A stretch of DNA of 64,000 bases from Rhodocyclales bacterium (GCA_016235765.1 JACRIZ010000043.1:1-64000), one strand, 5' to 3'; shown: positions 1 to 11,799, counted from the stretch's first letter. Notes: generated by a model not told the origin, from the letters alone. Numbers and translations: made by a program.

Positions 1-858
<858 letters not shown>

Positions 859-865
859 GCGGTAC

Positions 866-1729
866 TCAGGCGAAGGTCTCGACCAGCCAGTCGACGAAGG
901 CGGCGACCTCGGGTCGCCCGGCCTGCCGCGCGGACGGTACGACATAGTAGGCGAGCGGCCATGGCGCCTGCACGTCGAACAGCGGCACCAGCCGGCCCGT
1001 ATCGGTCCACGCGGTCGCCACGCGCGAGATGGCCAGGGCGACGCCCTGGCCGCCGGCCGCGCCTTCCAGCAGCATGCCGACATCGTTGTAGAGCGGACCG
1101 CGCTCCGGTTCCGGCCAGTCGAGTCCCGCCGCCTCGAACCACGGCCGCCAGGGCATCAGCGGCGTGCGCAGCAGCGTCGCCTGGCGGATGTCGCGCGGCT
1201 CCTTCATGGCCAGGCCGGCCTTGTAGTCGGGCGTCGCCAGCGGCGTCGCCTGGTCGTCGAACAGCTTGACCGCGCGGCTGTCGCCGTAGCCGCCGTAGCC
1301 CCAGCGGATCTCGACGTCGGCCGTCTCGGCCGTCACGTCCTGCAGCGGAATCGACAGGTGGATTTCCAGTTCCACTTCCGGCCACTGGCGGTAGAAGTCG
1401 GGCAGGCGCGGAATCAGCATCTGGCGGGCGAAGGTTGGCGGCACACTGACGCGCAGCTTGATCACCGGCGCCGCGCCGCCCGAGGCCCAGGCCAGCTTGC
1501 CGAAGGCCTCGCGCACCGACTCGACGTACATGTGACCGGCGGTGGTGAGCCGCACGCCCGACGGCGTGCGCTCGAACAGCTTGGTACCCAGGTGCTCTTC
1601 CAGTTGCCGGATGCGATGGCTGACCGCGCTGGGTGTGACGCACAATTCCGCCGCCGCCTGCGCAAAGCCGCCGAGGCGGACCGCGGCCTCGAAGGCGACC
1701 AGGGCATGAATGGGGGGGATGCGTTTCAT
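866..1729 (-). CDS. LysR-family transcriptional regulator (GcvA-like)
   Basis: This 287-residue protein has the LysR winged helix-turn-helix at the N terminus (recognition region TPSAVSHRIRQLEEHLG, residues 33-49) followed by a periplasmic-binding-type co-inducer domain. The opening 'RIPPIHALVAFEAA' is typical of the GcvA/AmpR branch. It is divergent from the acetoacetyl-CoA synthetase gene across a 106-base gap, so control of that gene and of itself is the natural guess. It also converges on the TRAP receptor gene. The effector is unknown. Confidence 0.92.
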   Translation of the reverse strand: MKRIPPIHALVAFEAAVRLGGFAQAAAELCVTPSAVSHRIRQLEEHLGTKLFERTPSGVRLTTAGHMYVESVREAFGKLAWASGGAAPVIKLRVSVPPTFARQMLIPRLPDFYRQWPEVELEIHLSIPLQDVTAETADVEIRWGYGGYGDSRAVKLFDDQATPLATPDYKAGLAMKEPRDIRQATLLRTPLMPWRPWFEAAGLDWPEPERGPLYNDVGMLLEGAAGGQGVALAISRVATAWTDTGRLVPLFDVQAPWPLAYYVVPSARQAGRPEVAAFVDWLVETFA

Positions 1730-1780
1730 CGAGCCCGATTGTCGGCGATTTGCCGGCCGCTGTCACCCGACCCGGGTGGA

Positions 1781-1809
1781 TTGACAATGGGTTCGACTCC
1801 CTCGACACT
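1781..1809 (+). promoter_or_regulatory. Candidate sigma70 promoter upstream of acetoacetyl-CoA synthetase
   Basis: A perfect -35 hexamer TTGACA (1781-1786) is followed after 17 bases by GACACT (1804-1809), which matches only half of the -10 consensus. It lies in the divergent gap with the LysR gene, as expected for a regulator-dependent promoter. The -10 is weak, so this is tentative. Confidence 0.3.
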
Positions 1810-1835
1810 TTGGCTTTCGCAAGCCGAGGAAGCCC

Positions 1836-3802
<1,967 letters not shown>

Positions 3803-3806
<4 letters not shown>

Positions 3807-4351
3807 AGCGCTGCTTCTTCGCCCTCTGGCCCGATGCGGCGCTGGCCGAGGCGCTGCATGCACTGGGCAAGGCAGTCCATGCGGATTGCGGCGGGCGCCT
3901 CATGCGCCGCGACACGCTGCACCTGACGCTGGCCTTCCTCGGCGATCTTCCGTCCGACCGTGTTGGCGAAGCCATGCGCGTCGCCGATGCGATTGCCGCT
4001 GAGCCCTTCGATCTGACGCTCGACCGGCTCGGTTACTGGAAACACAACCGGATCCTCTGGGCGGGAGGCGTACCCCATGCGGGGCATTCCATGTCGCCAC
4101 GGCTGACTTTTCTCGCCGACGCGCTCGGCGCCGGGTTGCGGGAGGCGGGCTTCAGCCTGGACGCGCGCTCGTTCGCCGCGCACGTGACGCTGCTGCGCGA
4201 TGCCCGCTGCGCCGGGAAACCTTTGATGCCGCAACCATTCGCCTGGCAGGTGCGCGACTTCGTGCTCGCGGAATCGAAGCCTTCACGCGAGGGGGCGCGC
4301 TACGAGATCGTTGCGCGCTGGCCGCTCGTGCCGCCTCAGGTCTTGAAGTAG
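3803..4351 (+). CDS. thpR: RNA 2',3'-cyclic phosphodiesterase (2H family)
   Basis: This 182-residue protein carries the two HxT motifs of the LigT/ThpR 2H phosphoesterases: HLTLAFLG with His40 and HVTLLRD with His127. It would hydrolyse 2',3'-cyclic phosphate ends of RNA to a 2'-phosphate. The TTG start overlaps the aacS stop (TTGA), and its 3' end overlaps the convergent chemoreceptor gene by 16 bases. Residues about 96-105 ([10 protein letters not shown]) are encoded by a copy of the dispersed GGCG...CGCC repeat described elsewhere, lying between the two active-site motifs in a region of variable length in this family. Confidence 0.88.
4092..4117 (-). repeat. Dispersed repeat copy (a), inside thpR
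   Basis: Read on the minus strand it contains the perfect core AAAGTCAGCCGTGG followed by CGACA, and begins with GGCGAGA. It is in-frame coding sequence of thpR (SPRLTFLA), almost the same peptide as copy (e) in mutS. Confidence 0.7.
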
Positions 4352-5976
4352 GCCAGGTCTTGCTGCAGCTTGGTCGCCAGCGTCTTCAACTGGGCGGCCG
4401 CCTCGGCATTGCTGCCCGTCGCCGCATTGGTTTCCTCGGTCATCGAGGCAATGGTCTCGACGTGGCGGGCAATCTCGTTTGCGGTCTGGGCCTGCGCCTT
4501 GGTCGCGTTGGCGACTTCCCGGGCCTTCGAGAGCGAGTCATTGGCCTGTTGCTGGATTTGATCGAGAACCTCGGTCGCCTGATTGGCCAGTTCGCGGCCC
4601 TGGGCAACCCGCGGCGCGGTGCTCGCCATTGCCTCGACCGCGTGCTGGGTGTCCGCCTGGATCGCGGTGACCATCTGGCTGATCTCGGCGGTGGCCTGTG
4701 CGGTCCGCTCGGCGAGCTTGCGCACCTCGTCGGCAACGACGGCGAAGCCGCGTCCGGTCTCGCCGGCCCGCGCGGCCTCGATGGCGGCATTGAGCGCCAG
4801 CAGGTTGGTCTGGTCGGCGATTTCCTTGATCACCTGCGTGATGCTGCCGATCTCCTGGGAACGGCCGACCAGCGTCTGGATGCGCTGGGTCGATTCGTCG
4901 ACGGCTGCCGCGATGTTCTGGATCTCGGTCGCGGACTGGCGGACCACGGCGCCGCCCTTGCCGGCAAGCTCGGCGGTGGTGCTGGAGTTGGTTTCGGTGA
5001 CGAGCGCGATCTCCGATACCTCGTTGATGCTCACCGTCAGTTCCTCGATCGCCGCCGCCGTCGCCGCGCTCGACTCCGCCTGCTTGCCGGCGGCGAGGCT
5101 GATTTCCTTGGCCGCCACCGACAAGTCGGCCGACTCCTTGGCCAGCACCTCGGTACTGCTGCGGATGCCGCGCACGATGTTGGCCAGCCGAGCCTGCATG
5201 GTGCCGAGCGTGGACAGCAGGTTGCCCGGCTGCTTGCTGGTCGACGCGATCGGCCGGGTCAGGTCGCCGCCGGCGAAGTCCTCGACCTGGCTTGCGGCGG
5301 CGGCGGGTTCGCCGCCGATCTGGTTGCGTACGCTGCGGCTGATGGCGAGCCCCAGGCCGCCCAGCAGCATGGCGATGACGACCAGGAAGACCAGCGACTT
5401 CACGACCGAATTGCGAAAATCGGCCTCGACATCGTCGATATAGACCCCGGTGCCCACCCACCAGCCCCAAGGCTGGAAGACCTTGGCGTAGGATATTTTC
5501 GGCTCGGGGTCCTTGGAGCCGGCCTTGGGAAACATGTAGTCGATGTAGGCGGCACCGTCGCGTTTGAGCAGGTCGTTCCACTGCCGGATATAGTCCTTGC
5601 CGTTCGGATCCTTGGTGTCGATGAAGTTCTTGCCCTCGCGCTCGGGCTTCGAGGCGTGCATGAGGTTCACGCCGGTGAGGTCGTAGATGAAGAAGTAGTC
5701 GGCGCCGTTGTTGTAGCGGCTCTTGCGCAGATTGTCCTTGGCCAGACGCTGGGCTTCGGCTTCGCTGATCTTGCCGGCTTGGAAGAGGTCGTACTGTTCC
5801 TGGACGACGCCGAGGCTGGAGTCGACCAGCGCCTGAATGGTCAGCTTCTTCTCTTCGAGGATGTGGGCGCGCAGTTCGAAGGCGGAGTATGCGCCCAGTA
5901 CCAGCAGGCCGACGAGCATGCAGCCAAGCAGGATATAGAGGCGCGCTGCAAGCGAGAATCCCGTGCTCTTGTTCAT
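4336..5976 (-). CDS. Methyl-accepting chemotaxis protein with single Cache sensor
   Basis: A 546-residue chemoreceptor. A first membrane segment spans residues ~9-30, a periplasmic single-Cache (sCache_2-like) domain ~32-185 contains the family's '[10 protein letters not shown]' and '[12 protein letters not shown]' blocks, and a second membrane segment lies at ~190-212. A linker/HAMP-like part and a long cytoplasmic coiled coil follow, whose hairpin tip is [20 protein letters not shown], the CheA/CheW contact. Ligands of such Cache domains are typically small carboxylates; the ligand here is unknown. The ATG at 5976, behind a G-rich Shine-Dalgarno, is preferred over an in-frame upstream start at 6030. 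It has no C-terminal CheR pentapeptide. The truncated hemoglobin gene lies just upstream on the same strand. Confidence 0.92.
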   Translation of the reverse strand: MNKSTGFSLAARLYILLGCMLVGLLVLGAYSAFELRAHILEEKKLTIQALVDSSLGVVQEQYDLFQAGKISEAEAQRLAKDNLRKSRYNNGADYFFIYDLTGVNLMHASKPEREGKNFIDTKDPNGKDYIRQWNDLLKRDGAAYIDYMFPKAGSKDPEPKISYAKVFQPWGWWVGTGVYIDDVEADFRNSVVKSLVFLVVIAMLLGGLGLAISRSVRNQIGGEPAAAASQVEDFAGGDLTRPIASTSKQPGNLLSTLGTMQARLANIVRGIRSSTEVLAKESADLSVAAKEISLAAGKQAESSAATAAAIEELTVSINEVSEIALVTETNSSTTAELAGKGGAVVRQSATEIQNIAAAVDESTQRIQTLVGRSQEIGSITQVIKEIADQTNLLALNAAIEAARAGETGRGFAVVADEVRKLAERTAQATAEISQMVTAIQADTQHAVEAMASTAPRVAQGRELANQATEVLDQIQQQANDSLSKAREVANATKAQAQTANEIARHVETIASMTEETNAATGSNAEAAAQLKTLATKLQQDLAYFKT

Positions 5977-6049
5977 GATGTCCCCCCCGGGCGAAGCACT
6001 CAATTGGAACTTGCGGACATATTCTGTCACGAACCGCTCGGGGTGGGAA

Positions 6050-6445
6050 TCAGCCCGGCTGGTTGCGCATGAAGTCGGCGAGGTCGGTGAGCGCCTTGTC
6101 GAGCGCCGCGCGCAGCGGTGCGTCGTCGATCTGTTCCGCCAGCGCCTGGCGCATGCAGAGCAGCCACTGGTCGCGCTCCTCGCCGCCGATGGTGAAGGGC
6201 AGGTGGCGCGCGCGCAGGCGCGGGTGGCCGAACTTTTCGACGTAGAGTTGCGGGCCGCCCAGCCAGCCGGTCAGGTAGAGGTAGAGCTTCTCCTCGGAGC
6301 CCGCGAGGTCCCTGGGGTGCAGCTTGCGCACGCCATAGGCCTCGGGCAGGGTGTCCATCAGTTCGTAGAAGCGCTTGACGATGGCGCGCACGGCCGGTTC
6401 GCCGCCGATGCGCTGGTAGGGGGTGATCTTGTTTTCGCTCAACAT
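6050..6445 (-). CDS. glbO: Group II truncated hemoglobin
   Basis: This 131-residue protein is a 2-on-2 hemoglobin of group II. Visible hallmarks are the B10 tyrosine (Tyr27 in RFYELM), the block [16 protein letters not shown], the proximal heme histidine His81 in RLRARHLPF, and the group II G8 tryptophan Trp94. The family binds O2 and NO and often serves in NO/peroxynitrite detoxification or O2 handling. The start overlaps the end of the upstream GT-B-like gene by 7 bases, putting it at the distal end of an ompR-envZ transcription unit. Confidence 0.92.
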   Translation of the reverse strand: MLSENKITPYQRIGGEPAVRAIVKRFYELMDTLPEAYGVRKLHPRDLAGSEEKLYLYLTGWLGGPQLYVEKFGHPRLRARHLPFTIGGEERDQWLLCMRQALAEQIDDAPLRAALDKALTDLADFMRNQPG

Positions 6446-7488
6446 GGCAGCAAGTCTAGCAGCGCCTTGGCCGCCTGCGCCATGCCTGTCGGCTGCGGCC
6501 GTTGCGGCGCGGGCAGGGCCCAGAGCGCCTCCAGGGTCGGCAGCAGGTCGCCGCGCCGAGCCTGCTCGCGGCCGACTTCGGCGCAGCGCGCATGGACGCG
6601 CAGCCAGTCGATCAGGTGCTCCTGTTCCGGCCAGTCAGGGCGGCGCAGGTAGAGCACCGGGACGCCGTGCGCGGCTGCCTCGACGAAAGTGCCGTAGCCG
6701 GGCTTGGTGATCACCGCGTCGGCAGCGGCCAGCAGGTCGTTGAAGAAACCCAGCTTGCGGGCCAGGGCCTGGTGTGGCGACAGCCAGCGGATCCCCGGCG
6801 GTTGTGGCCAACTGTCGACGGGCAGGGGGAAGTCGAAGCCGCCCAATGCGACCAGCACCCAGCGGCGCGCCTTGGGCAGGCGCAGGCGGCGGGCGACCTC
6901 GGCGCGATCCATGGTGGCCGGGGTGGCCACCGGGCCGATGTTGACGACGTTCGGCAGGTCGAACATCGGCATGCCGGGCGTGGTGCGCAGGAAGACGCGT
7001 GCGCTGCGATAGGCGGCAAGGATCTGTCCGTGCAAGGCAGGCAGCCAGTCCTCGCGGTGGAAGTAGTGCCGGGTCAGGTCGGCCCAGTTGAGCGAGCAGA
7101 GCGAAACGGCGGGGACGTTCGCCGCCGCCGCGCCGGCCAGCGGCAGATAGGCGACGTCGGTGAACACCAGGTCGGGTGACAGGCGGGCCAGGGTGTCGGC
7201 CTCGGCGGCCACGCGGCCGGGCCAGTCGGCGTGGAATTCGATGTAGCGTCGGGCGCTGGCGGACAGGTCCACGTCGAGCGCGTTGTCCATCACGAAGCCG
7301 AAATCGCTGGCAGCGTGGATGTGCTCGAAGTCGCCGTCGATGCGCAAGGCCAGGCGCTCACGCGGCAGGCCGCTGCGCACGGTCAGGCGCAGGTCGGGGC
7401 GAGCGGTGCGCAGCGCATTGAGGACGGGCGCGGCTTGCGCGAGGTGGCCGAAGCCGTGGCTCGAGATGTCGGCGAACAGGTGCGCCAT
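6439..7488 (-). CDS. GT-B-fold glycosyltransferase-like protein
   Basis: A 349-residue soluble protein of the MurG/UGT-like two-Rossmann-domain architecture. The N-terminal GFGHLAQ loop (residues ~12-18) resembles the glycine-rich acceptor-side loop, and the C-terminal segment ITKPGYGTFVEAAAHGVP followed by a Glu-containing RRPDWPEQE resembles a nucleotide-sugar donor site. No membrane segment is evident. The ATG at 7488 overlaps the envZ stop (ATGA), so translation is probably coupled to the kinase. Sugar donor and acceptor are unknown; it could instead be a non-catalytic GT-B relative. Confidence 0.72.
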   Translation of the reverse strand: MAHLFADISSHGFGHLAQAAPVLNALRTARPDLRLTVRSGLPRERLALRIDGDFEHIHAASDFGFVMDNALDVDLSASARRYIEFHADWPGRVAAEADTLARLSPDLVFTDVAYLPLAGAAAANVPAVSLCSLNWADLTRHYFHREDWLPALHGQILAAYRSARVFLRTTPGMPMFDLPNVVNIGPVATPATMDRAEVARRLRLPKARRWVLVALGGFDFPLPVDSWPQPPGIRWLSPHQALARKLGFFNDLLAAADAVITKPGYGTFVEAAAHGVPVLYLRRPDWPEQEHLIDWLRVHARCAEVGREQARRGDLLPTLEALWALPAPQRPQPTGMAQAAKALLDLLPC

Positions 7489-8795
7489 CAACGGATCGGC
7501 AGGGTGAGGCGGGCGACCAGGCCGCCGCCCTCGCGCGGCAGCAGGTCGAAGCTGCCGCCGTGGCTGCGGGCGATCCGGTCGACGATGGCGAGTCCCAGGC
7601 CGGTGCCGATGGCGTCGGTGCGCGCCGATTGCAGTCGCGTGAAGGGCAGCTTCAAGCGTTCGGCTTCGGCAGCCGGGATGCCGGGGCCGCGGTCGCGTAC
7701 TTCGATTGCCGCCTTGCCGGCCTGCGTGGTCACGGCAAGCTCGATCGGCTGCGCGGCGCCCGCGTGGCGCAAGGCATTGTCGACCAGGTTGCCGATGGCG
7801 CGGCGGATCGCCTTCGGCCGCAAAGTCAGCCTTGGCGGTGCGCCTCGATGGGCGAGTACGACTTCATGGCCGCGGCGGTTGTACTGTTCGGCGAGTTCCT
7901 CGAGCAGCGCAGCGAGGTCGATCGCCTCGGGGGGCTCGCCGCCATCGGCGCGGGCGAAATCGAGGAACTGGCCGATGCTGCGGTCCATCTCATCGATGTC
8001 GGCGGACATCTCCTGCCGGGTAGCCTCGTCCTCGATCGACATCTCGATGCCCATGCGCAGGCGCGTCAGCGGCGTGCGCAGGTCGTGCGAGACGCCGGCC
8101 AGGATCAAGGCGCGGTCTTCATCCAGGCGGGCAAGGTCGGTGCTCATCTGGTTGAAGTTGCGCGCCAGCAGGCGGATTTCCTCGGGTCCGGCCTCCACGA
8201 CCGGCGCCGGTCGCTGGCCGCGGCCGATCTCGGCGGCGGCGCGCTCCAGCGCCTTCAGCGGCCGGGTGACGCGGAACATCACCAGCCAGGCACCGAAGAG
8301 GGCCAGCACCAGCACCGCGGCTCCCCAGCCCAGCCACTGGACGGGGAAGTGGCGCTCGGCACGTTCGCGCGGCAGGGCCACCCAGTAGGCGTCGTCCTCG
8401 ATGTTGAAGCTGACGAACAAGCCCTGCTCGCCGTCGCGCTCCAGCGTCAGTTGGGTTTCCGGACCGAGCTCGTTGCGCAGCAACTCCCGCACATGATTGA
8501 GGAACGGCCGCTCGGGCAGGGCAACGATCTTGTCCTCGGGCTCGGCGGGATAGATGTGGATCCCTTCCCGATCCGACAGTTCGCGCAGCAGGTGGATGCG
8601 TGCCTCGGGCCGGGCGGTGATCAGTGCGGTGCGCGTCAGGTTGACGACGCTGACGACCAGTTGCGACAACTGTCGCGCGCGCGGTTCGCGCTCGTAGGTG
8701 GTGAAGATCTGGAACCAGGCGACCACCGAGAGCAGCATCAGGGCGGCAATCAGCAGGAAGGTGCGCCAGAGCAGTGTCTTCGGCAGCAGCCTCAT
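7488..8795 (-). CDS. envZ: EnvZ-family sensor histidine kinase
   Basis: A 435-residue inner-membrane kinase. It has a membrane segment at ~10-28, a periplasmic loop of about 120 residues, a second segment at ~155-174, HAMP (~175-227), the H-box GVSHDLRTPLTRLRM with phospho-accepting His237, and an HATPase domain with IGNLVDNALRHAG, DRGPGIP and GTGLGLAI boxes. It overlaps the ompR stop by 4 bases (ATGA), the usual arrangement for this pair. Residues in GAPPRLTLRP just before the N-box are encoded by a divergent copy of the dispersed repeat. The stimulus (osmolarity, pH, or other) cannot be deduced. Confidence 0.9.
   Translation of the reverse strand: MRLLPKTLLWRTFLLIAALMLLSVVAWFQIFTTYEREPRARQLSQLVVSVVNLTRTALITARPEARIHLLRELSDREGIHIYPAEPEDKIVALPERPFLNHVRELLRNELGPETQLTLERDGEQGLFVSFNIEDDAYWVALPRERAERHFPVQWLGWGAAVLVLALFGAWLVMFRVTRPLKALERAAAEIGRGQRPAPVVEAGPEEIRLLARNFNQMSTDLARLDEDRALILAGVSHDLRTPLTRLRMGIEMSIEDEATRQEMSADIDEMDRSIGQFLDFARADGGEPPEAIDLAALLEELAEQYNRRGHEVVLAHRGAPPRLTLRPKAIRRAIGNLVDNALRHAGAAQPIELAVTTQAGKAAIEVRDRGPGIPAAEAERLKLPFTRLQSARTDAIGTGLGLAIVDRIARSHGGSFDLLPREGGGLVARLTLPIR
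7816..7844 (+). repeat. Dispersed repeat copy (b), inside envZ
   Basis: GGCCGC-AAAGTCAGCCTTGG-CGGTGCGCC: one mismatch to the 14-base core and a CGCC end, but a GGCC rather than GGCG start. It encodes part of the kinase on the other strand. Confidence 0.55.
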
Positions 8796-9529
8796 TCGTG
8801 CTTCTTGCCGTCCGGAACGAAGACGTAGCCGAAGCCCCAGACCGTCTGGATATAGCGCGGCTTGGCGGGATCGTCCTCGACCAGCTTGCGCAGGCGCGAC
8901 ACCTGGACGTCGATGGAGCGGTCGAAGACGTCGTACTCGCGGCCGCGCGCCAGTTCCATCAGCTTGTCGCGCGAGAGCGGCTTGCGGGCATGTTCGACCA
9001 GCACCTTGAGGAGTGCGAATTCGCCCGTGGTGAGGGTGTTGGCGTTGCCGTCGCGCACCAGTTCGCGGGTGGCAAGATTCACCGTCACGCTGCCGAAGGT
9101 CACCGCCTCCTCGGCTTCGGCGGGCGCGCCGGGGGGCGGCGGAGCCGAGCGGCGGCGCAGCACGGCATGGATGCGTGCCACCAGCTCGCGCGGATTGAAG
9201 GGCTTGGGCAGGTAGTCGTCGGCGCCCAGCTCGAGTCCCACGATGCGGTCCACTTCGTCGCCCTTGGCGGTCAGCATGATGATTGCCACTTCGTTCCGGT
9301 CGCCGCGCAGGCGGCGGCAGATCGACAGGCCGTCCTCGCCGGGCATCATCAGGTCGAGTACGATCAGGTCATAGAGCTCACGGGCCAGGGCGCGGTCCAT
9401 CGCCTCGCCGCTTTCCACCGCCTTGACCGTGAAGCCCTGTTCGCGCAGGTAGCGGTCGAGCAACTGGCGCAGCCGCAGGTCGTCATCGACGACCAGGATC
9501 TTGCGGGACTTGTCGGTTTGCTCTGTCAT
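8792..9529 (-). CDS. ompR: OmpR-family response regulator
   Basis: A 245-residue response regulator: receiver domain with acidic pocket Asp15-Asp17, phospho-acceptor Asp59 (IVLDLMMPG), Thr87 and Lys109 (LPKPFNPRE), a short Pro/Ala linker, then a winged-helix DNA-binding domain ending in the RYIQTVWGFGYVF hairpin typical of OmpR/PhoB. Length and linker match OmpR itself (about 239 residues). It is first in the unit ompR-envZ-GT-like-glbO. The gap upstream contains a 10-bp-spaced direct repeat that looks like an OmpR binding site. Confidence 0.93.
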   Translation of the reverse strand: MTEQTDKSRKILVVDDDLRLRQLLDRYLREQGFTVKAVESGEAMDRALARELYDLIVLDLMMPGEDGLSICRRLRGDRNEVAIIMLTAKGDEVDRIVGLELGADDYLPKPFNPRELVARIHAVLRRRSAPPPPGAPAEAEEAVTFGSVTVNLATRELVRDGNANTLTTGEFALLKVLVEHARKPLSRDKLMELARGREYDVFDRSIDVQVSRLRKLVEDDPAKPRYIQTVWGFGYVFVPDGKKHE

Positions 9530-9573
9530 GGGCGCAAATCCTAGCGGGAACGGGCCAATTGTACGAGCAGACC

Positions 9574-9590
9574 TTACAAACGATTACAAA
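9574..9590. promoter_or_regulatory. Candidate OmpR-type direct repeat upstream of ompR
   Basis: TTACAAA (9574-9580) recurs as TTACAAA (9584-9590), exactly 10 bases apart, in the divergent gap between ompR and the small secreted protein gene. OmpR-class dimers bind tandem half-sites spaced about 10 bp, and published OmpR sites often contain GTTACA-like halves. The site is therefore a good candidate for autoregulation. Confidence 0.45.
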
Positions 9591-9623
9591 AGCCCGCCTT
9601 TCCGCTTACGAATTGGGCCTACG

Positions 9624-9944
9624 ATGGCGACCATGAAAGCTCGTCTCGGTGCCTTTGCGATTCTCGGTATCGCCGCCCTCCTGGCGGCGGTGCCGGCATG
9701 CGCCGAGCCCGGTGACGGCCGATTCGGCCGGCGTTTCGGCGATCGTCGCGACGTCGAAGGCGCCCGGGCAGATCGCGTCGAGCGGCTGCGCGAATTCAGG
9801 CGCGACGATCCGCCGGCTTTCGGGCGCATGTCGCCCGAGGAGCGCCGCCAGTTGCGCCACGACATCCGTGCTGCCCGCGAGGGCGTCTATCGCCGGCCGC
9901 CGCCACCACCGCCGCCGTTGCCGTACGCGGATCCTTCGCACTAG
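9624..9944 (+). CDS. Small secreted Arg/Pro-rich protein
   Basis: About 106 residues. An N-terminal signal peptide (LGAFAILGIAALLAAVPACA) has a likely cleavage after AxA-like CA/EP, then a highly charged arginine/aspartate stretch. A segment RMSPEERRQLRHDIRAARE recalls the DUF3106/RcnB-like periplasmic proteins, and a run of six to seven prolines lies near the C terminus. An alternative ATG is at 9633. It is divergent from ompR across the candidate OmpR repeat, so it may be a target of that system. Function unknown. Confidence 0.65.
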   Translation: MATMKARLGAFAILGIAALLAAVPACAEPGDGRFGRRFGDRRDVEGARADRVERLREFRRDDPPAFGRMSPEERRQLRHDIRAAREGVYRRPPPPPPPLPYADPSH

Positions 9945-9967
9945 GCGCTGCCCGGTAGAATGCGGGC

Positions 9968-10633
9968 ATGCATCTGCTTGCCCTTGAAACCGCCACCCAC
10001 CGACTTTCCGTAGCGCTCTGGCTGGACGGCCGTGTTCTCGAACGCGCCGCCGAGTTGCCCAACGGCAGTTCCGAATGGTTGCTGCCCAACGTTCATGCGC
10101 TGCTGGCCGAGGGCGGCGTCGGCCTGAAATCACTCGACGGCATCGCCTTCGGTGCCGGCCCGGGCAGCTTCACCGGCCTCCGCCTCGCCGCGGGCTGCGC
10201 GCAGGGCCTGGCCTACGGACTCGATCTGCCCGTGCTCGGCATCGGCACGCTGGCGGCGCTGGCATTCGCCTCGGGCGAAACGCGAGCCTATGTCTGCCTG
10301 GATGCGCGCATGAACGAGGTTTACGTGGCCGCCTACGAGAACGGCGTCGAGATCATCTCCCCCATCGTTTGTCCGCCAGCGCAGGCACAGGCGCCGTCGG
10401 GCGAGGGGTGGATCGGTTGCGGCGACGGTTTCGCCAGCTACGGTGATCTACTGCCCCGATTCCTCCGCACCCGGCCGGAACTGCGGCCGACTGCGGACGC
10501 AGTCGCGCGCCTGGCGGCGCCGCGTCTTGCGCGCGGCGAGGGCCTTGCCGCGTCCGAGGCCATGCCGCTCTACGTGCGCGACAAGGTGGCGCTGACCACG
10601 GCCGAACGTCTGGCGCGCGGCGGCACGAAATGA
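9968..10633 (+). CDS. tsaB: tRNA threonylcarbamoyladenosine biosynthesis protein TsaB
   Basis: A 221-residue ASKHA-fold protein with the TsaB opening MHLLALETATHRLSVAL and the conserved AFGAGPGSFTGLRLA segment (residues ~57-71). TsaB partners TsaD and TsaE in adding threonylcarbamoyl to A37 of ANN-decoding tRNAs; it lacks its own catalytic metal site and acts as a scaffold. It overlaps rimI by 4 bases (ATGA). The tsaB-rimI-udg order is common in Betaproteobacteria. Confidence 0.93.
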   Translation: MHLLALETATHRLSVALWLDGRVLERAAELPNGSSEWLLPNVHALLAEGGVGLKSLDGIAFGAGPGSFTGLRLAAGCAQGLAYGLDLPVLGIGTLAALAFASGETRAYVCLDARMNEVYVAAYENGVEIISPIVCPPAQAQAPSGEGWIGCGDGFASYGDLLPRFLRTRPELRPTADAVARLAAPRLARGEGLAASEAMPLYVRDKVALTTAERLARGGTK

Positions 10634-11082
10634 GCGCCGTGCCGAAGCCGATGCTGGAACTGGTGCCGATGCGCGAGGCCGACGTCGATGCCGTGTCGGC
10701 GATCGAGCAAGGCGCCCATCCGTTTCCCTGGACGCGCGGCAATTTCGTCGATTCGCTGCGGGCCGGCCACAGCGCCTGGGTGTTCCGCGAGGCGGGGGCG
10801 CTGGTCGGCTACGGTGTACTGATGGTGACCGTGGACGAGGCGGAACTGCTGGACATCACGGTCGTTCCCGAATGCCGGCAGCGCGGCCTCGGCGGAACCT
10901 TGCTCGGGCAGTTGTTCGAGGTGGCGCGCAGTCATGGCGCACAACGCATGCTGCTCGAGGTGCGCGCCGGCAACGAATCGGGCCTGGCGCTCTACCGCCG
11001 ATTCGGCTTCGCCGAGATCGGCCGCCGCCGCGCCTACTACCATGGCAAGGAGGACGCCATCGTGATGGCGCGCGAACTGTGA
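10630..11082 (+). CDS. rimI: Ribosomal-protein alanine N-acetyltransferase RimI
   Basis: A 150-residue GNAT acetyltransferase. The acetyl-CoA pyrophosphate loop is RQRGLGGTLL (residues ~83-92), preceded by the LLDITVVPE strand, and the C-terminal ALYRRFGFAEIGRRRAYY segment is typical of RimI, which acetylates the N terminus of ribosomal protein S18. It is placed between tsaB (4-base overlap) and the uracil-DNA glycosylase gene (4-base overlap), indicating translational coupling across all three. Confidence 0.92.
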   Translation: MSAVPKPMLELVPMREADVDAVSAIEQGAHPFPWTRGNFVDSLRAGHSAWVFREAGALVGYGVLMVTVDEAELLDITVVPECRQRGLGGTLLGQLFEVARSHGAQRMLLEVRAGNESGLALYRRFGFAEIGRRRAYYHGKEDAIVMAREL

Positions 11083-11792
11083 GCCGCCGCGACGGCATCC
11101 TGCGCGAGCTTGGCCTGGCGCCGATCTGGCGCCTGCGCGACCGGCCGGCCGAGGTTCCGGTTGCGCCGGTCACGGAGTCGATTGCGCAGCCCGTGGCTGA
11201 CGATCGCGCCGCAGCCATCGCCGCGATGGGCTGGGACGAGCTGAAGGCAGCGGTAGCCGGCTGTCGCGCCTGCGGGCTTTGCCAGGCGCGCAAGCAGGCA
11301 GTGCTGGGCGTCGGCGACGTCGAGGCCGACTGGCTGTTCGTCGGCGAAGGTCCAGGCGCGGAAGAGGACGAGCGCGGCGAGCCTTTCGTCGGCCAGGCCG
11401 GCAAGCTGCTCGACGCGATGCTGGCCGCCATCGACCTCAAGCGCGGCGAAAACGTCTATATCGGCAATTCGGTGAAGTGCCGGCCGCCCAAAAACCGTAC
11501 GCCGGAGCCGGAGGAGACAGCGACCTGCTGGCCCTTCCTGGAGCGGCAGATCGAACTGATCAAGCCGAAGCTGATCGTCGCGCTGGGACGCCCGGCGGCG
11601 CAGACACTACTGCAAAGCGAAGTGAAAATTTCGGCGTCGCGCGGCCGCCTGTTCGACTATCGCGGCATTCCGGTCGTCGTCACCTATCACCCGGCCTATC
11701 TGCTGCGCAACCTGCCCGACAAGGCGCGGGCCTGGGAAGACCTCTGTTTCATGCGACGAACGATGCAGGGGTTCCGGGGCGACCAGCCCTGA
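11079..11792 (+). CDS. Family 4 uracil-DNA glycosylase (4Fe-4S)
   Basis: A 237-residue DNA repair enzyme that removes uracil from DNA. Its cluster cysteines are visible as C-x2-C at residues 62 and 65 (GCRACGLC) with two more in NSVKCRPP and TATCWPF. The active-site motif GEGPGAEEDERGEPFVGQAG and the C-terminal VTYHPAYLLR motif are those of family 4/5 bacterial UDGs. The start is a GTG overlapping the rimI stop (GTGA); a longer frame upstream is only read-through of the rimI region. Confidence 0.9.
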   Translation: MSRRDGILRELGLAPIWRLRDRPAEVPVAPVTESIAQPVADDRAAAIAAMGWDELKAAVAGCRACGLCQARKQAVLGVGDVEADWLFVGEGPGAEEDERGEPFVGQAGKLLDAMLAAIDLKRGENVYIGNSVKCRPPKNRTPEPEETATCWPFLERQIELIKPKLIVALGRPAAQTLLQSEVKISASRGRLFDYRGIPVVVTYHPAYLLRNLPDKARAWEDLCFMRRTMQGFRGDQP

Positions 11793-11799
11793 CCGTCGC

